Part shown: positions 33,679 to 42,093 of the stretch, in pieces | Layout of the letters: the number at the start of each line of letters is the position of its first letter | How positions within the stretch are numbered: position 1 is the stretch's first letter | Source of the DNA: an uncultured Duncaniella sp. | GTDB taxonomy: Bacteria > Bacteroidota > Bacteroidia > Bacteroidales > Muribaculaceae | Direction of reading: 5' to 3' | Assembly: GCA_910587165.1 (NCBI GenBank) | Contig: CAJUKP010000002.1 | Span: 133,567-197,566, forward strand | DNA length: 64,000 bases | The notes under the pieces: model-generated | Databases searched by the model: none | What the model saw: only the letters and a program-made list of their open reading frames with translations | What the model was told of the DNA's origin: nothing | Program-made: the position numbers and the translations under genes

Positions 33679-35067
33679 ATGGCACCCCATACATCACTAT
33701 CTCCGCGCGAGCCCTTTTATTCAGCCCGCAAAGCACTTGCCCATCATGCAACCGGAGGCAATGTGCTTATTCTTGCCACATTGCTGGCTCTCATTGTGGC
33801 CAATACTCCCGGATTGAGAGATATTTACAATGATTTCTGGAGTCAGGAAATGAGACTGCAGATCGGAGATTTCAATATATTCTCCCATGCAGGTCATCCC
33901 ATGACTGTGATTCAGTTCATCAACGATGCCCTGATGGCAATCTTCTTCTTTAATATCGGATTGGAAATAAAGAGGGAGATACTCGTAGGTGAATTGTCTT
34001 CATTCCGTCAGGCTCTTCTTCCAATAATGGGGGCGATCGGTGGTATGATCATCCCTGTCGGATTATATTTTGCTCTTGCCTCAGGCACTGACTACATTGA
34101 TGGAGCAGCGATACCCATGGCTACCGATATTGCTTTCTCGCTCGGAGTCATAGCCATGTTAGGGACACGCGTACCGTTGTCTCTCAAAATATTCCTGACC
34201 ACTTTGGCTGTTGTCGATGATATCGGCGGCATCATTGTCATAGCCGCATTCTATTCAGGTCACATTGATATTACCTTCCTCGGTTATGCAGCGATCGGAC
34301 TCCTCATCCTGTTTGCAGGTGGAGCCATGCTGAAGATCCAGTCAAAGATGTTCTATTTCATAATTGGAGGCGTGGTATGGTTTCTTGTGCTGAATTCAGG
34401 CATACATCCCACTATCGCCGGTGTTCTTGTGGCTCTGTGCGTACCTGCCGTACCGGTATATGCCCCTAAAAAATATATCAGGGAGATCCGCGACAATATA
34501 CGGAAATTCAGCGATGACGATGAGGAAGATCTCGAGAAACGATCCATATTGAGCCATGAGCAGATGGATTGGCTTAAACGCATCGAAAGTGCCTCAGACC
34601 GCGTCATCTCGCCACTTCAGGAAATGGAAGATCAGATACATCCTCTCGCTGACTATCTCATAATCCCCATATTCGCCTTCGCCAATGCCGGGATTTATCT
34701 CCTTGACATGAATCCGGCCACTATTGTGAGCGGCATAAGCCTTGCTATCATAGTAGGACTTGTCGCAGGAAAGTTTCTTGGAATATTCATATTCTCATGG
34801 CTGACTGTGAAACTGGGGCTTGCGCCGATGCCTGAACAGTCAAACTGGAAGATGATGGCTGCAATATCCATGCTCGGGGGTATCGGCTTCACTGTATCGC
34901 TTTTCATCGCCGACCTGACATTCGGCGACGGTGGAAGTGAAGGAGCAGCGATGTTGGCTAATGCCAAACTCGGCATTGTGGTTGGCTCTCTTATCTCCGG
35001 CCTTGCAGGCTACGTGATGCTCAGATCCGTATTGCCCAAAGAGGGGAATATTATCTCACACGAATAA
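33679..35067 (+). CDS. nhaA: Na+/H+ antiporter NhaA
   Basis: Exchanges sodium for protons at the inner membrane, keeping pH and sodium balance. The 462-aa protein has twelve membrane segments and the essential Asp pair in LAVVDDIGG, plus TDIAFSLGV and the GIGFTVSLFIADL stretch. A charged insert (about 280-320, EDLEKRSILSHEQ) is longer than in E. coli NhaA, as in other Bacteroidetes and many longer NhaA proteins. ATG at 33679 is preferred over 33637, which would add 14 polar residues. Its end overlaps the convergent PorT-like gene by 17 bp. Confidence 0.93.
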   Translation: MAPHTSLSPREPFYSARKALAHHATGGNVLILATLLALIVANTPGLRDIYNDFWSQEMRLQIGDFNIFSHAGHPMTVIQFINDALMAIFFFNIGLEIKREILVGELSSFRQALLPIMGAIGGMIIPVGLYFALASGTDYIDGAAIPMATDIAFSLGVIAMLGTRVPLSLKIFLTTLAVVDDIGGIIVIAAFYSGHIDITFLGYAAIGLLILFAGGAMLKIQSKMFYFIIGGVVWFLVLNSGIHPTIAGVLVALCVPAVPVYAPKKYIREIRDNIRKFSDDDEEDLEKRSILSHEQMDWLKRIESASDRVISPLQEMEDQIHPLADYLIIPIFAFANAGIYLLDMNPATIVSGISLAIIVGLVAGKFLGIFIFSWLTVKLGLAPMPEQSNWKMMAAISMLGGIGFTVSLFIADLTFGDGGSEGAAMLANAKLGIVVGSLISGLAGYVMLRSVLPKEGNIISHE

Positions 35068-35740
35068 GATATCCCAACGTTACCTCAATAGACATTCCGC
35101 GTGACGCGCTGAAGAAATCACGTTTTGAGTCTTTGAAGATATTGCCAAGTCCATAGTAATACCGACCTTCGAGCATAAATGTGTGCCGGCGCGCCACTGT
35201 AAACTTCATACCCACTCCTGCCGCGATGCCATAATCGAATTTCTTCTCAATTTCCTTAGAGAGCTGTTCGTTAGTGCGCATCGTGGTCGGGAAGCCCGGG
35301 ATGTCAGCAATATTCCAATAGTCAAAATTGGCTGTGATCTTACTGCCTATCATATATCCGAACTCAGGCCCAAGATTGATAAATCCTTGAAATTTATCAG
35401 ATCCGAAATAGATATGGGTCATGAAAGGTATCTGGATATATGTCAGTCGGCGGGAATATTCAAATTCCGGAGCAAGATCACGTTCGAAATCCTCTTTCCA
35501 TCCACGCTGTGTGAGATTGATTTCAGCGAGCAGTCCGAATATTTTCTCCTCTGTATATATGGCCTGCACTCCCATGGTCACACCTTGTACCATTTTCTGG
35601 TGTACCCCGGGAGAGAAGGTCATTTTTGATAGGGTGGCACCGCCTTTTCCTCCGATATAGAATTTTGGAGAATACTCCCTTTGAGCCATTACAGCCAACG
35701 GAAGCAAAAGCAGAAGGGGGATGAGTAGACGGCGTATCAT
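35051..35740 (-). CDS. Outer-membrane beta-barrel protein (PorT-like)
   Basis: The 229-aa protein has a signal peptide (MIRRLLIPLLLLLPLAVMAQ) and alternating amphipathic strands ending in VTLGYLIRVR, the pattern of a small eight-to-ten-stranded outer-membrane barrel of the PorT/OMP_b-brl_2 type. Barrel-like strands include YIGGKGGATLSKM, YIQIPFMTHIYF and YGIAAGVGMKF. The preceding LysM gene shares one base with it (TAATG), so both are one transcript. The exact role is unknown; PorT proper belongs to type IX secretion, but such barrels are widespread in Bacteroidetes and a secretion role is not shown. Confidence 0.8.
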   Translation of the reverse strand: MIRRLLIPLLLLLPLAVMAQREYSPKFYIGGKGGATLSKMTFSPGVHQKMVQGVTMGVQAIYTEEKIFGLLAEINLTQRGWKEDFERDLAPEFEYSRRLTYIQIPFMTHIYFGSDKFQGFINLGPEFGYMIGSKITANFDYWNIADIPGFPTTMRTNEQLSKEIEKKFDYGIAAGVGMKFTVARRHTFMLEGRYYYGLGNIFKDSKRDFFSASRGMSIEVTLGYLIRVR

Positions 35741-37581
35741 TACAGATTGATTTTTTCAGTTACTCCACCCGGACGGAAGTTAATGAAGTAGAGTACATCA
35801 TTATAGCTGCCGCCATCGGGGGACGATGTGACAAAATGATAGCCGTTCTGAACGCCATCATATTTGTCTACTCCATCCGCAAAGCTCTCTATCAGGAACA
35901 TTCCAGTATCAAATCCGAGCAGTCCCTGGCGGGGTACAGCCGCGTCCATACCTTTGCCATACCAACGGCGGAAACGATCCTCGAGCTCACGAGTGCGGGA
36001 ACTTTCCTCGTCAGCATAAAAACGTGAATAGACCGTGGTGTTGAGCTTATGCATATTCTCAAGAGTCTCGCCTCTGAAGGTGATCCATTCCGGGTAGCCA
36101 AACAATTTCACTCCGGGGGTGATCGCCTCATCACGCCATTCTATGATTCCAGGCATGATTTTATTCAGATCGGCCTGCTTGCCTGAAAGTGGAATGAACG
36201 TGTAATTGCCATCGGCAGGGAGTGCCTTGAGGTTGGCAGGCATCAGCTTGCCATCTACAGCAAGCTCCATGTAAGAAATTCCTTTAGCATCAAGGGACTT
36301 CTTTAGCATAGATGCAAAATCCGCCTTATCTGAAGCGGTATTATTTATGGAGACAAATACGGGAGTAGAATAGCGGAGCCGTTCCGACATCCCTTCCACT
36401 GCCTTCTCCAACATCAACGGACTGGGAAGATTGCCTTGCATCATCTCACGATTAGTCACGTAAGAGTCATTCTTGACAACAAATGCATTTAGAACCTTCG
36501 TGGAGTTGTTCTTGCTCCATTCCCCAATAATGGCAAGTTGCTCGGCATTGTCCGGTGCAATGATATAATCGAAGTCCTTGAAATCAGCCTGCGAAAGAGT
36601 TTCCCTTACTGTCAGCGAAGATCCTTCCGTGTCAAACGCTGTCAGATGTATCGGTGTGGATGAGTGCCGTAAAGAATCAGCTGCAAGAAGAAGCCCCTTG
36701 TAGAACTCGGTACATCTTTGGGCAGATTTCGACGGGTTCTCCTCCTTTAGCATGAAGGGAAGCATCACGGCAATCGAGAGAGCCCGTTTATCCACCGGGG
36801 CTGCGAGTGTAGTATCTGCCGGCACACTGTCGGAGGGAAGGGCGGTGGCTCCAACAGAAAGCGATCCGGAGGGATCTGTTGACGGTGTTTCTACAGCCAC
36901 TGATGTCTCTGCCGGTTTTTCATCATCCGAGAGATGGACCTCACCGGGGATATTCAGTACCTGACCGGCTTTCAGGGACGTAACTCCAGGATTGGCAGCC
37001 TCAAGCTCAGCAACAGAGACGCCATGTTCATGGGCAATGGAATAGAAAGTCTCTTTCTTCTTCACTATATACGCATTCATCTGCTTCTCCATGACGGGAG
37101 TTGCGGATTCGGAAGCCATAGGCGAAGAATTCTGAGCCACAGTCTTGACAGTGATCACCTGACCGGCTTTGAGGCCCTCCTGAAGTACCGGATTCTGAGC
37201 CATCAGTTCCTCTGTGGAAATCCCATATTGTTTTGCTATCCCGAAGATAGTTTCTCCCTTCTGAACCTTATGGTTGATTATTGATGTCGCGACTTTATTA
37301 TTGTCGTGAGATGGCTCAGAAGAGGTCTCCATCGGGAAAAACAGAATCATTCCCGCTTTCAAGCCGTCGGCCACAGCAGGATTATCCTTTATGAGACGAT
37401 CCTTGGTTATTCCAAGCTTGTAGCAGAGGGAATAGACAGTTTCCTTGGCAGGAACTTCATAATAATGATATATCTTACCGTTTATGGTACGCACCGGCAA
37501 GTCTTTAACTGCAGCCGATGCCACAAGAGAAGCCGAAGCCCATAAGAGGGCCGAGATGGTGACTTTGCGTGAGAGGTTCAT
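35740..37581 (-). CDS. LysM-repeat protein with periplasmic-binding-like domain
   Basis: The 613-aa protein has a signal peptide (MNLSRKVTISALLWASASLV) and three LysM repeats: YYEVPAKETVYSLCYKLGIT, HKVQKGETIFGIAKQYGIS and YIVKKKETFYSIAHEHGVS. A Pro/Ser/Thr-rich linker follows (about 205-255), then a type 1 periplasmic-binding fold (about 260-600). It should bind peptidoglycan and act in the periplasm. The ligand of the second domain is unknown. MNLSRKV at 37581 is taken as start because AGAAG precedes it and a signal peptide begins there. It is cotranscribed with the PorT-like barrel (1-bp overlap). Confidence 0.85.
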   Translation of the reverse strand: MNLSRKVTISALLWASASLVASAAVKDLPVRTINGKIYHYYEVPAKETVYSLCYKLGITKDRLIKDNPAVADGLKAGMILFFPMETSSEPSHDNNKVATSIINHKVQKGETIFGIAKQYGISTEELMAQNPVLQEGLKAGQVITVKTVAQNSSPMASESATPVMEKQMNAYIVKKKETFYSIAHEHGVSVAELEAANPGVTSLKAGQVLNIPGEVHLSDDEKPAETSVAVETPSTDPSGSLSVGATALPSDSVPADTTLAAPVDKRALSIAVMLPFMLKEENPSKSAQRCTEFYKGLLLAADSLRHSSTPIHLTAFDTEGSSLTVRETLSQADFKDFDYIIAPDNAEQLAIIGEWSKNNSTKVLNAFVVKNDSYVTNREMMQGNLPSPLMLEKAVEGMSERLRYSTPVFVSINNTASDKADFASMLKKSLDAKGISYMELAVDGKLMPANLKALPADGNYTFIPLSGKQADLNKIMPGIIEWRDEAITPGVKLFGYPEWITFRGETLENMHKLNTTVYSRFYADEESSRTRELEDRFRRWYGKGMDAAVPRQGLLGFDTGMFLIESFADGVDKYDGVQNGYHFVTSSPDGGSYNDVLYFINFRPGGVTEKINL

Positions 37582-37633
37582 GTCTTCTTGTCGTGATTCA
37601 GTAGCGCCATGGTCAGCAGGCACATTCAAGATG

Positions 37634-37641
37634 CAAAATTA
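37634..37641 (-). promoter_or_regulatory. -7 box of the LysM/PorT-like operon
   Basis: Minus-strand TAATTTTG, 53 bp upstream of the LysM gene ATG; no clear -33 element. Confidence 0.45.
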
Positions 37642-37706
37642 CTAATTTTTCATTTGAATTTAGTCACATTATACCACAAAAACTGCCGAAAGATGAATTT
37701 TAGTCG

Positions 37707-37714
37707 TAACTTTG
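37707..37714 (+). promoter_or_regulatory. -7 box of the serB promoter
   Basis: TAACTTTG lies 22 bp before the serB ATG; the -33 region is weak. Confidence 0.5.
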
Positions 37715-37736
37715 CATTCAGAAAATCACAGACAGC

Positions 37737-38966
37737 ATGGAAAAAACTCAGCTTGAACTGATACTGATCAATATTTCCGGGCAGGACCATCCCGGCGTAA
37801 CATCCGCTCTTTCAGAGATTCTTGCCCATTATGACGCAGATATTCTCGACATTGGACAGGCCGACATTCATCACACCCTTTCACTCGGCATCCTGATCAG
37901 GACCAACGCGTCAGTCTCCGGCAACATAATGAAAGAACTCCTTTTCAAGGCATCGGAGCTCAATGTCAACATACGTTTCACACCGGTCAGCATAAAGGAA
38001 TATGAGGACTGGGTGGGTCGTCAGGGTAAAAACCGATGGATCATAACATTGCTCGGACGACGGTTGACAGCCAGGCAGATTGCCAACGTCACAGCCGAAA
38101 TATCCAAACAGGGCATGAATATTGATGCCATACAGAGACTCACGGGACGAATGCCGCTGAACGAAGAGCAGCCGTTGTCAAAATCGTGTGTAGAGCTTTC
38201 AGTGAGGGGTACCCCGGGTGATGCCCATGCCATGCAGGCAAAATTCCTACAGCTCGCACAGGAGGATGATTTTGATATCTCGATGCAGGAAGACACACTC
38301 TACCGCCGCTGCCGACGTCTGATCTGCTTTGATATGGATTCTACGCTTATAGAGACAGAGGTCATTGACGAGCTTGCCATGAAGGCCGGCGTGGGAGAAC
38401 AGGTCAAAGCTATCACTGAACGGGCCATGAGAGGTGAAATTGACTTCTGCGAGAGTTTCCGTGAGCGTGTGGCGTTGTTAAAAGGGCTCGACGTAAGTGT
38501 GATGGAAGAGATAGCCCGCAATCTGCCCATCACTGAAGGCGTGGACCGTATGATGCAGGTTTTGAAACGTGCAGGATATAAGACCGCCATATTATCAGGA
38601 GGATTTACATATTTCGGAAACCATCTCAAGCAGCGGTTCGGATTCGACTATGTGTATGCGAACGAGCTTGAAATTGAAAATGGAAAGTTGACCGGAAGAT
38701 ATGTCGGCGACATCGTGGATGGCAGACGCAAGGCCGAACTGTTGAGACTTCTTGCCCAGGTGGAGAATGTCAATATAGCCCAGACCATTGCAGTAGGCGA
38801 CGGCGCGAATGACCTCCCCATGCTGTCGACAGCCGGACTCGGGATTGCTTTCCATGCCAAACCAAAGGTTAAAGCCAACGCAGAACAGTCCATTTCAACC
38901 ATTGGCCTTGACGGTGTGCTCTATTTCCTTGGATTCAAAGATTCATTCATAACAGAAAATATCTGA
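37737..38966 (+). CDS. serB: Phosphoserine phosphatase with N-terminal ACT domains
   Basis: Last step of serine biosynthesis, hydrolysing L-phosphoserine. The 409-aa protein carries two ACT-type domains in its first 185 residues (LELILINISGQDHPG, WIITLLGRRLTARQI), then the HAD phosphatase with FDMDSTLIETEVIDE (Asp199/Asp201), LSGGF, and GDGANDLPM near residue 352. The ACT domains suggest control by serine, as in mycobacterial SerB. A TAACTTTG box lies 22 bp upstream. It is followed after 13 bp by the receiver/PPDK_N gene, probably on one transcript. Confidence 0.93.
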   Translation: MEKTQLELILINISGQDHPGVTSALSEILAHYDADILDIGQADIHHTLSLGILIRTNASVSGNIMKELLFKASELNVNIRFTPVSIKEYEDWVGRQGKNRWIITLLGRRLTARQIANVTAEISKQGMNIDAIQRLTGRMPLNEEQPLSKSCVELSVRGTPGDAHAMQAKFLQLAQEDDFDISMQEDTLYRRCRRLICFDMDSTLIETEVIDELAMKAGVGEQVKAITERAMRGEIDFCESFRERVALLKGLDVSVMEEIARNLPITEGVDRMMQVLKRAGYKTAILSGGFTYFGNHLKQRFGFDYVYANELEIENGKLTGRYVGDIVDGRRKAELLRLLAQVENVNIAQTIAVGDGANDLPMLSTAGLGIAFHAKPKVKANAEQSISTIGLDGVLYFLGFKDSFITENI

Positions 38967-38979
38967 AAACCTGACTTAT

Positions 38980-41900
38980 ATGCACGACGACGCGTTAACC
39001 CAATTATATTTCAAGGACACCTCATTCCAGGACCTTATGCAGAAGCGCATTTTTAATGTGCTTCTCATCGCCTCGGCCTACGACGCCTTCATGATGGAGG
39101 AGGATGGCCGTGTGGAAGAACAATTATATTTCGAGTATACCTCTCTCAATCTTTCATCGCCGCCCCGAGTGACAAGGGCGCTTAACTCGGCAGAGGCGTT
39201 GGAAATCATGGAGACAAAATCATTTGACCTGGTGATAATGATGCCCGGCAATGATGTCAGCGAGACTTTCACCGGCGCACGCCGCATCAAAGAAATGCAC
39301 CCTGAACAGCCGATCGTTGTTCTGACTCCGTTTTCCAAAGAAGTATCACAGCGTCTGTCAAAGGAAGACTTCTCCGGAATTGACTATGTTTTCTCGTGGT
39401 TGGGAAATGTAGATCTTCTGCTTGCCATAATCAAGCTTCTCGAGGACAAGATGAACGCTGATAATGACATTAATAATGTCGGTGTGCAGATGATACTCCT
39501 CGTTGAGGACTCAGTGAGATTCTATTCCTCGGTGCTCCCGATCGTATATAAGTTCATACTCAAACAATCGCGTGAGTTTTCTACGGAGGCCCTCAACGAG
39601 CATGAACAGATGCTACGCATGAGAGGACGTCCAAAAGTCATGCTCGCACGTGATTACGAGGAAGCTCTTGCATTATACGACCGCTATTCCGACCACATAC
39701 TCGGTGTGATAAGTGACGTATCGTTCAAGCGTGAAGGAGAGAAAGATCCGAAGGCAGGTATCAAGCTGGCAAGTGAGCTGCGCAAGCGGGATCCGTATCT
39801 GCCATTGATCATCGAGAGCTCAGACACTGAGAATTCAAAGGATGTATTGGAACTTGGAGGGACGTTCATCGACAAGAATTCCAAGAAGTTTCCTGTGGAT
39901 CTTGGCAAGGCTATTATCGACAACTTCGGATTCGGAGACTTCGTGATCAGGAATCCGGAGACCGGCGAGGAGATACGACGCATCCATTCACTGAAGGATC
40001 TGCAGAAGCATATATTCGACATCCCCGCCGATGCCTTGTATTGGCACGCATCATTCAATGATATCTCAAGATGGCTCTACTCACGTGCCATGTTCCCTAT
40101 AGCCGAGGTGATCAAGCATCATCGTTTCAGGAATCTCAGTGATGCCCCTCAGGTCAGAAAACTGTTTTTTGATCTCATTGTGAAGTACAGGAAAATGAAG
40201 AACAGGGGAGTGGTGGCAGTGTTCCGCCAGGATCGGTTTGACCATTATTCCAACTTCGCAAGAATAGGACAGGGCTCGCTTGGAGGGAAGGGTAGAGGTC
40301 TGGCGTTCATAGATTCAATCATAAAGAAAAACCCTGTGTGCGACAATTTCGAGGGCATCTCCATAACGATCCCACGCACCGTGGTACTCTGCACCGATAT
40401 TTTCGACGAGTTCATGGAGAGCAATCAGCTCTATCCTGTCGCGTTAAGCAATGCTTCTGACGAAGATATCCTGAACGCTTTCCTAAGGGCTAAACTGCCA
40501 CACCATATCAAGGAAGATCTCAAGGCTCTGATCGAAGTGGTCGATACTCCGATCGCTGTCAGATCATCAAGTCTGCTTGAGGACTCTCATTATCAACCTT
40601 TCGCCGGCATATATTCCACATATATGGTGCCTAAGTTCAAGGACTCGGAGAAGATGCTGCATTTTCTCGTGGATGCGATAAAAGGTGTGTATGCGTCCGT
40701 GTTCTATGCTGATTCAAAGGCCTATATGACGGCTACATCCAATATTATAGATCAGGAGAAAATGGCCGTGATCCTGCAGGAAGTTGTCGGTAAGGATGTT
40801 GACGGATACTATTTCCCATCGTTCTCCGGAGTAGGCCGTTCGCTCAACTACTATCCGCTGCGAGATGAAAAGCCGGAGGATGGTGTAGCGGAAATAGCTG
40901 TCGGACTCGGTAAATATATCGTTGACGGTGGAGTCGGTTTGAGATTCTCGCCCAGACATCCCGAAAGTATTCTCCAGACATCAGAACTTGAACTCGCCTT
41001 GCGCGACACTCAGACAAGAATGTATGCGCTTGACATGAAGGGTGATGAGCGGGAAATATCCCTGTCTGGCTCTAAGATATCCTCTCCGCTCCCGTCGCTG
41101 CTGGATCTGAAAGTTGACGATGGCTACAATGTGGCTAAGATCCGGGTACAGGATATGGCAGACAGAGGTGAACTTAAATATATGGTATCCACATTCGATT
41201 ACAGGGACAATGTGTTGCGGGACAATGACCTCGGTGAGGGACGTAAGGTGGTGACATTCAACAATGTGCTCAAGCACAATGTGTATCCGCTCGCACCTGC
41301 ACTCGACTTCATGCTCGGCACCGGGCAAAAAGAGATGCAACGTCCTGTCGAAATCGAGTTTGCGGGAATGATTGACCGTAAGGGCGAAATGAAAGGTCAT
41401 CTATATTGGCTTCAGATACGTCCCATCGTTGACCGTAAGGAGAATGTTGACGAGACAGTGATGGCCACACCGGATGAGTCTCTGCTGCTTAAATCGTCCA
41501 CCGCGCTCGGACACGGCAATATCGAAGGTGTCAGGACTGTGGTATATGTCAGACCCGACAAATTCTCATCGTTCAATAATTCACTCATTGCCCGAGAGAT
41601 GGAGAAGATTAACCGAGGTTTCCTTGAGAAAGATGAGAAATATATTCTCATCGGACCGGGACGCTGGGGGTCATCTGACACTGCATTAGGCATACCGGTG
41701 AAATGGCCAGTTATATCAGGAGCCAAGCTGATTGTTGAGTCGGCTCTTCCCAACTATCGTATAGAACCCAGCCAGGGCACACATTTCTTTCAGAATCTCA
41801 CATCATTTGGAGTCGCATACTTTACCATAGATACCACCAAAGCCCGGAAACCGGGAGAGGAGGTCAAAGATCTCTACGACGTTGGATTCCTTGACAGTCA

Positions 41901-42012
41901 GCCTGCTGTATACGAAAGTGATTTTATCCGCATTGTTACCTTTGAAGAGCCGCTTGTCATAGGTGTCAACGGCCTGAAAGGTACTGGAGTTGTAGTCAAA
42001 CCGAAACAGTAA
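38980..42012 (+). CDS. Receiver-like plus PEP/pyruvate-binding (PPDK_N) domain protein
   Basis: The 1010-aa protein begins with a degenerate receiver-like domain (about 23-155) and then a fuller receiver domain (about 170-315) with acidic ILLVEDS (172-178), phosphoacceptor Asp246 in VISDVS and Lys299. A PPDK_N/PEP-synthase ATP-grasp domain follows (about 427-820), with GGKGRG (435-440), AVRSSSLLEDS (Arg528) and the closing LQIRPIVD. The swivelling phosphohistidine domain of real PEP synthases (a G-G-x-T-S/C-H-A motif) is absent, so it should not convert pyruvate to PEP. The last 190 residues are of unknown fold. A kinase or regulatory ATP enzyme under receiver control is inferred. It follows serB by 13 bp. 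Confidence 0.8.
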   Translation: MHDDALTQLYFKDTSFQDLMQKRIFNVLLIASAYDAFMMEEDGRVEEQLYFEYTSLNLSSPPRVTRALNSAEALEIMETKSFDLVIMMPGNDVSETFTGARRIKEMHPEQPIVVLTPFSKEVSQRLSKEDFSGIDYVFSWLGNVDLLLAIIKLLEDKMNADNDINNVGVQMILLVEDSVRFYSSVLPIVYKFILKQSREFSTEALNEHEQMLRMRGRPKVMLARDYEEALALYDRYSDHILGVISDVSFKREGEKDPKAGIKLASELRKRDPYLPLIIESSDTENSKDVLELGGTFIDKNSKKFPVDLGKAIIDNFGFGDFVIRNPETGEEIRRIHSLKDLQKHIFDIPADALYWHASFNDISRWLYSRAMFPIAEVIKHHRFRNLSDAPQVRKLFFDLIVKYRKMKNRGVVAVFRQDRFDHYSNFARIGQGSLGGKGRGLAFIDSIIKKNPVCDNFEGISITIPRTVVLCTDIFDEFMESNQLYPVALSNASDEDILNAFLRAKLPHHIKEDLKALIEVVDTPIAVRSSSLLEDSHYQPFAGIYSTYMVPKFKDSEKMLHFLVDAIKGVYASVFYADSKAYMTATSNIIDQEKMAVILQEVVGKDVDGYYFPSFSGVGRSLNYYPLRDEKPEDGVAEIAVGLGKYIVDGGVGLRFSPRHPESILQTSELELALRDTQTRMYALDMKGDEREISLSGSKISSPLPSLLDLKVDDGYNVAKIRVQDMADRGELKYMVSTFDYRDNVLRDNDLGEGRKVVTFNNVLKHNVYPLAPALDFMLGTGQKEMQRPVEIEFAGMIDRKGEMKGHLYWLQIRPIVDRKENVDETVMATPDESLLLKSSTALGHGNIEGVRTVVYVRPDKFSSFNNSLIAREMEKINRGFLEKDEKYILIGPGRWGSSDTALGIPVKWPVISGAKLIVESALPNYRIEPSQGTHFFQNLTSFGVAYFTIDTTKARKPGEEVKDLYDVGFLDSQPAVYESDFIRIVTFEEPLVIGVNGLKGTGVVVKPKQ

Positions 42013-42024
42013 CAGTAATTCTCA

Positions 42025-42077
42025 AAACCCTATACGGACGCTCTGGATTCTGATATCAGAGCGTCCGTATAAGGTTT
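42025..42077 (+). terminator. Long hairpin after the receiver/PPDK_N gene
   Basis: A 21-bp stem with one mismatch (42025-42045 with 42057-42077) lies between this gene and the convergent DXS-like gene and can serve both directions. Confidence 0.8.
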
Positions 42078-42093
42078 ATTTCTATGCTTTTCC

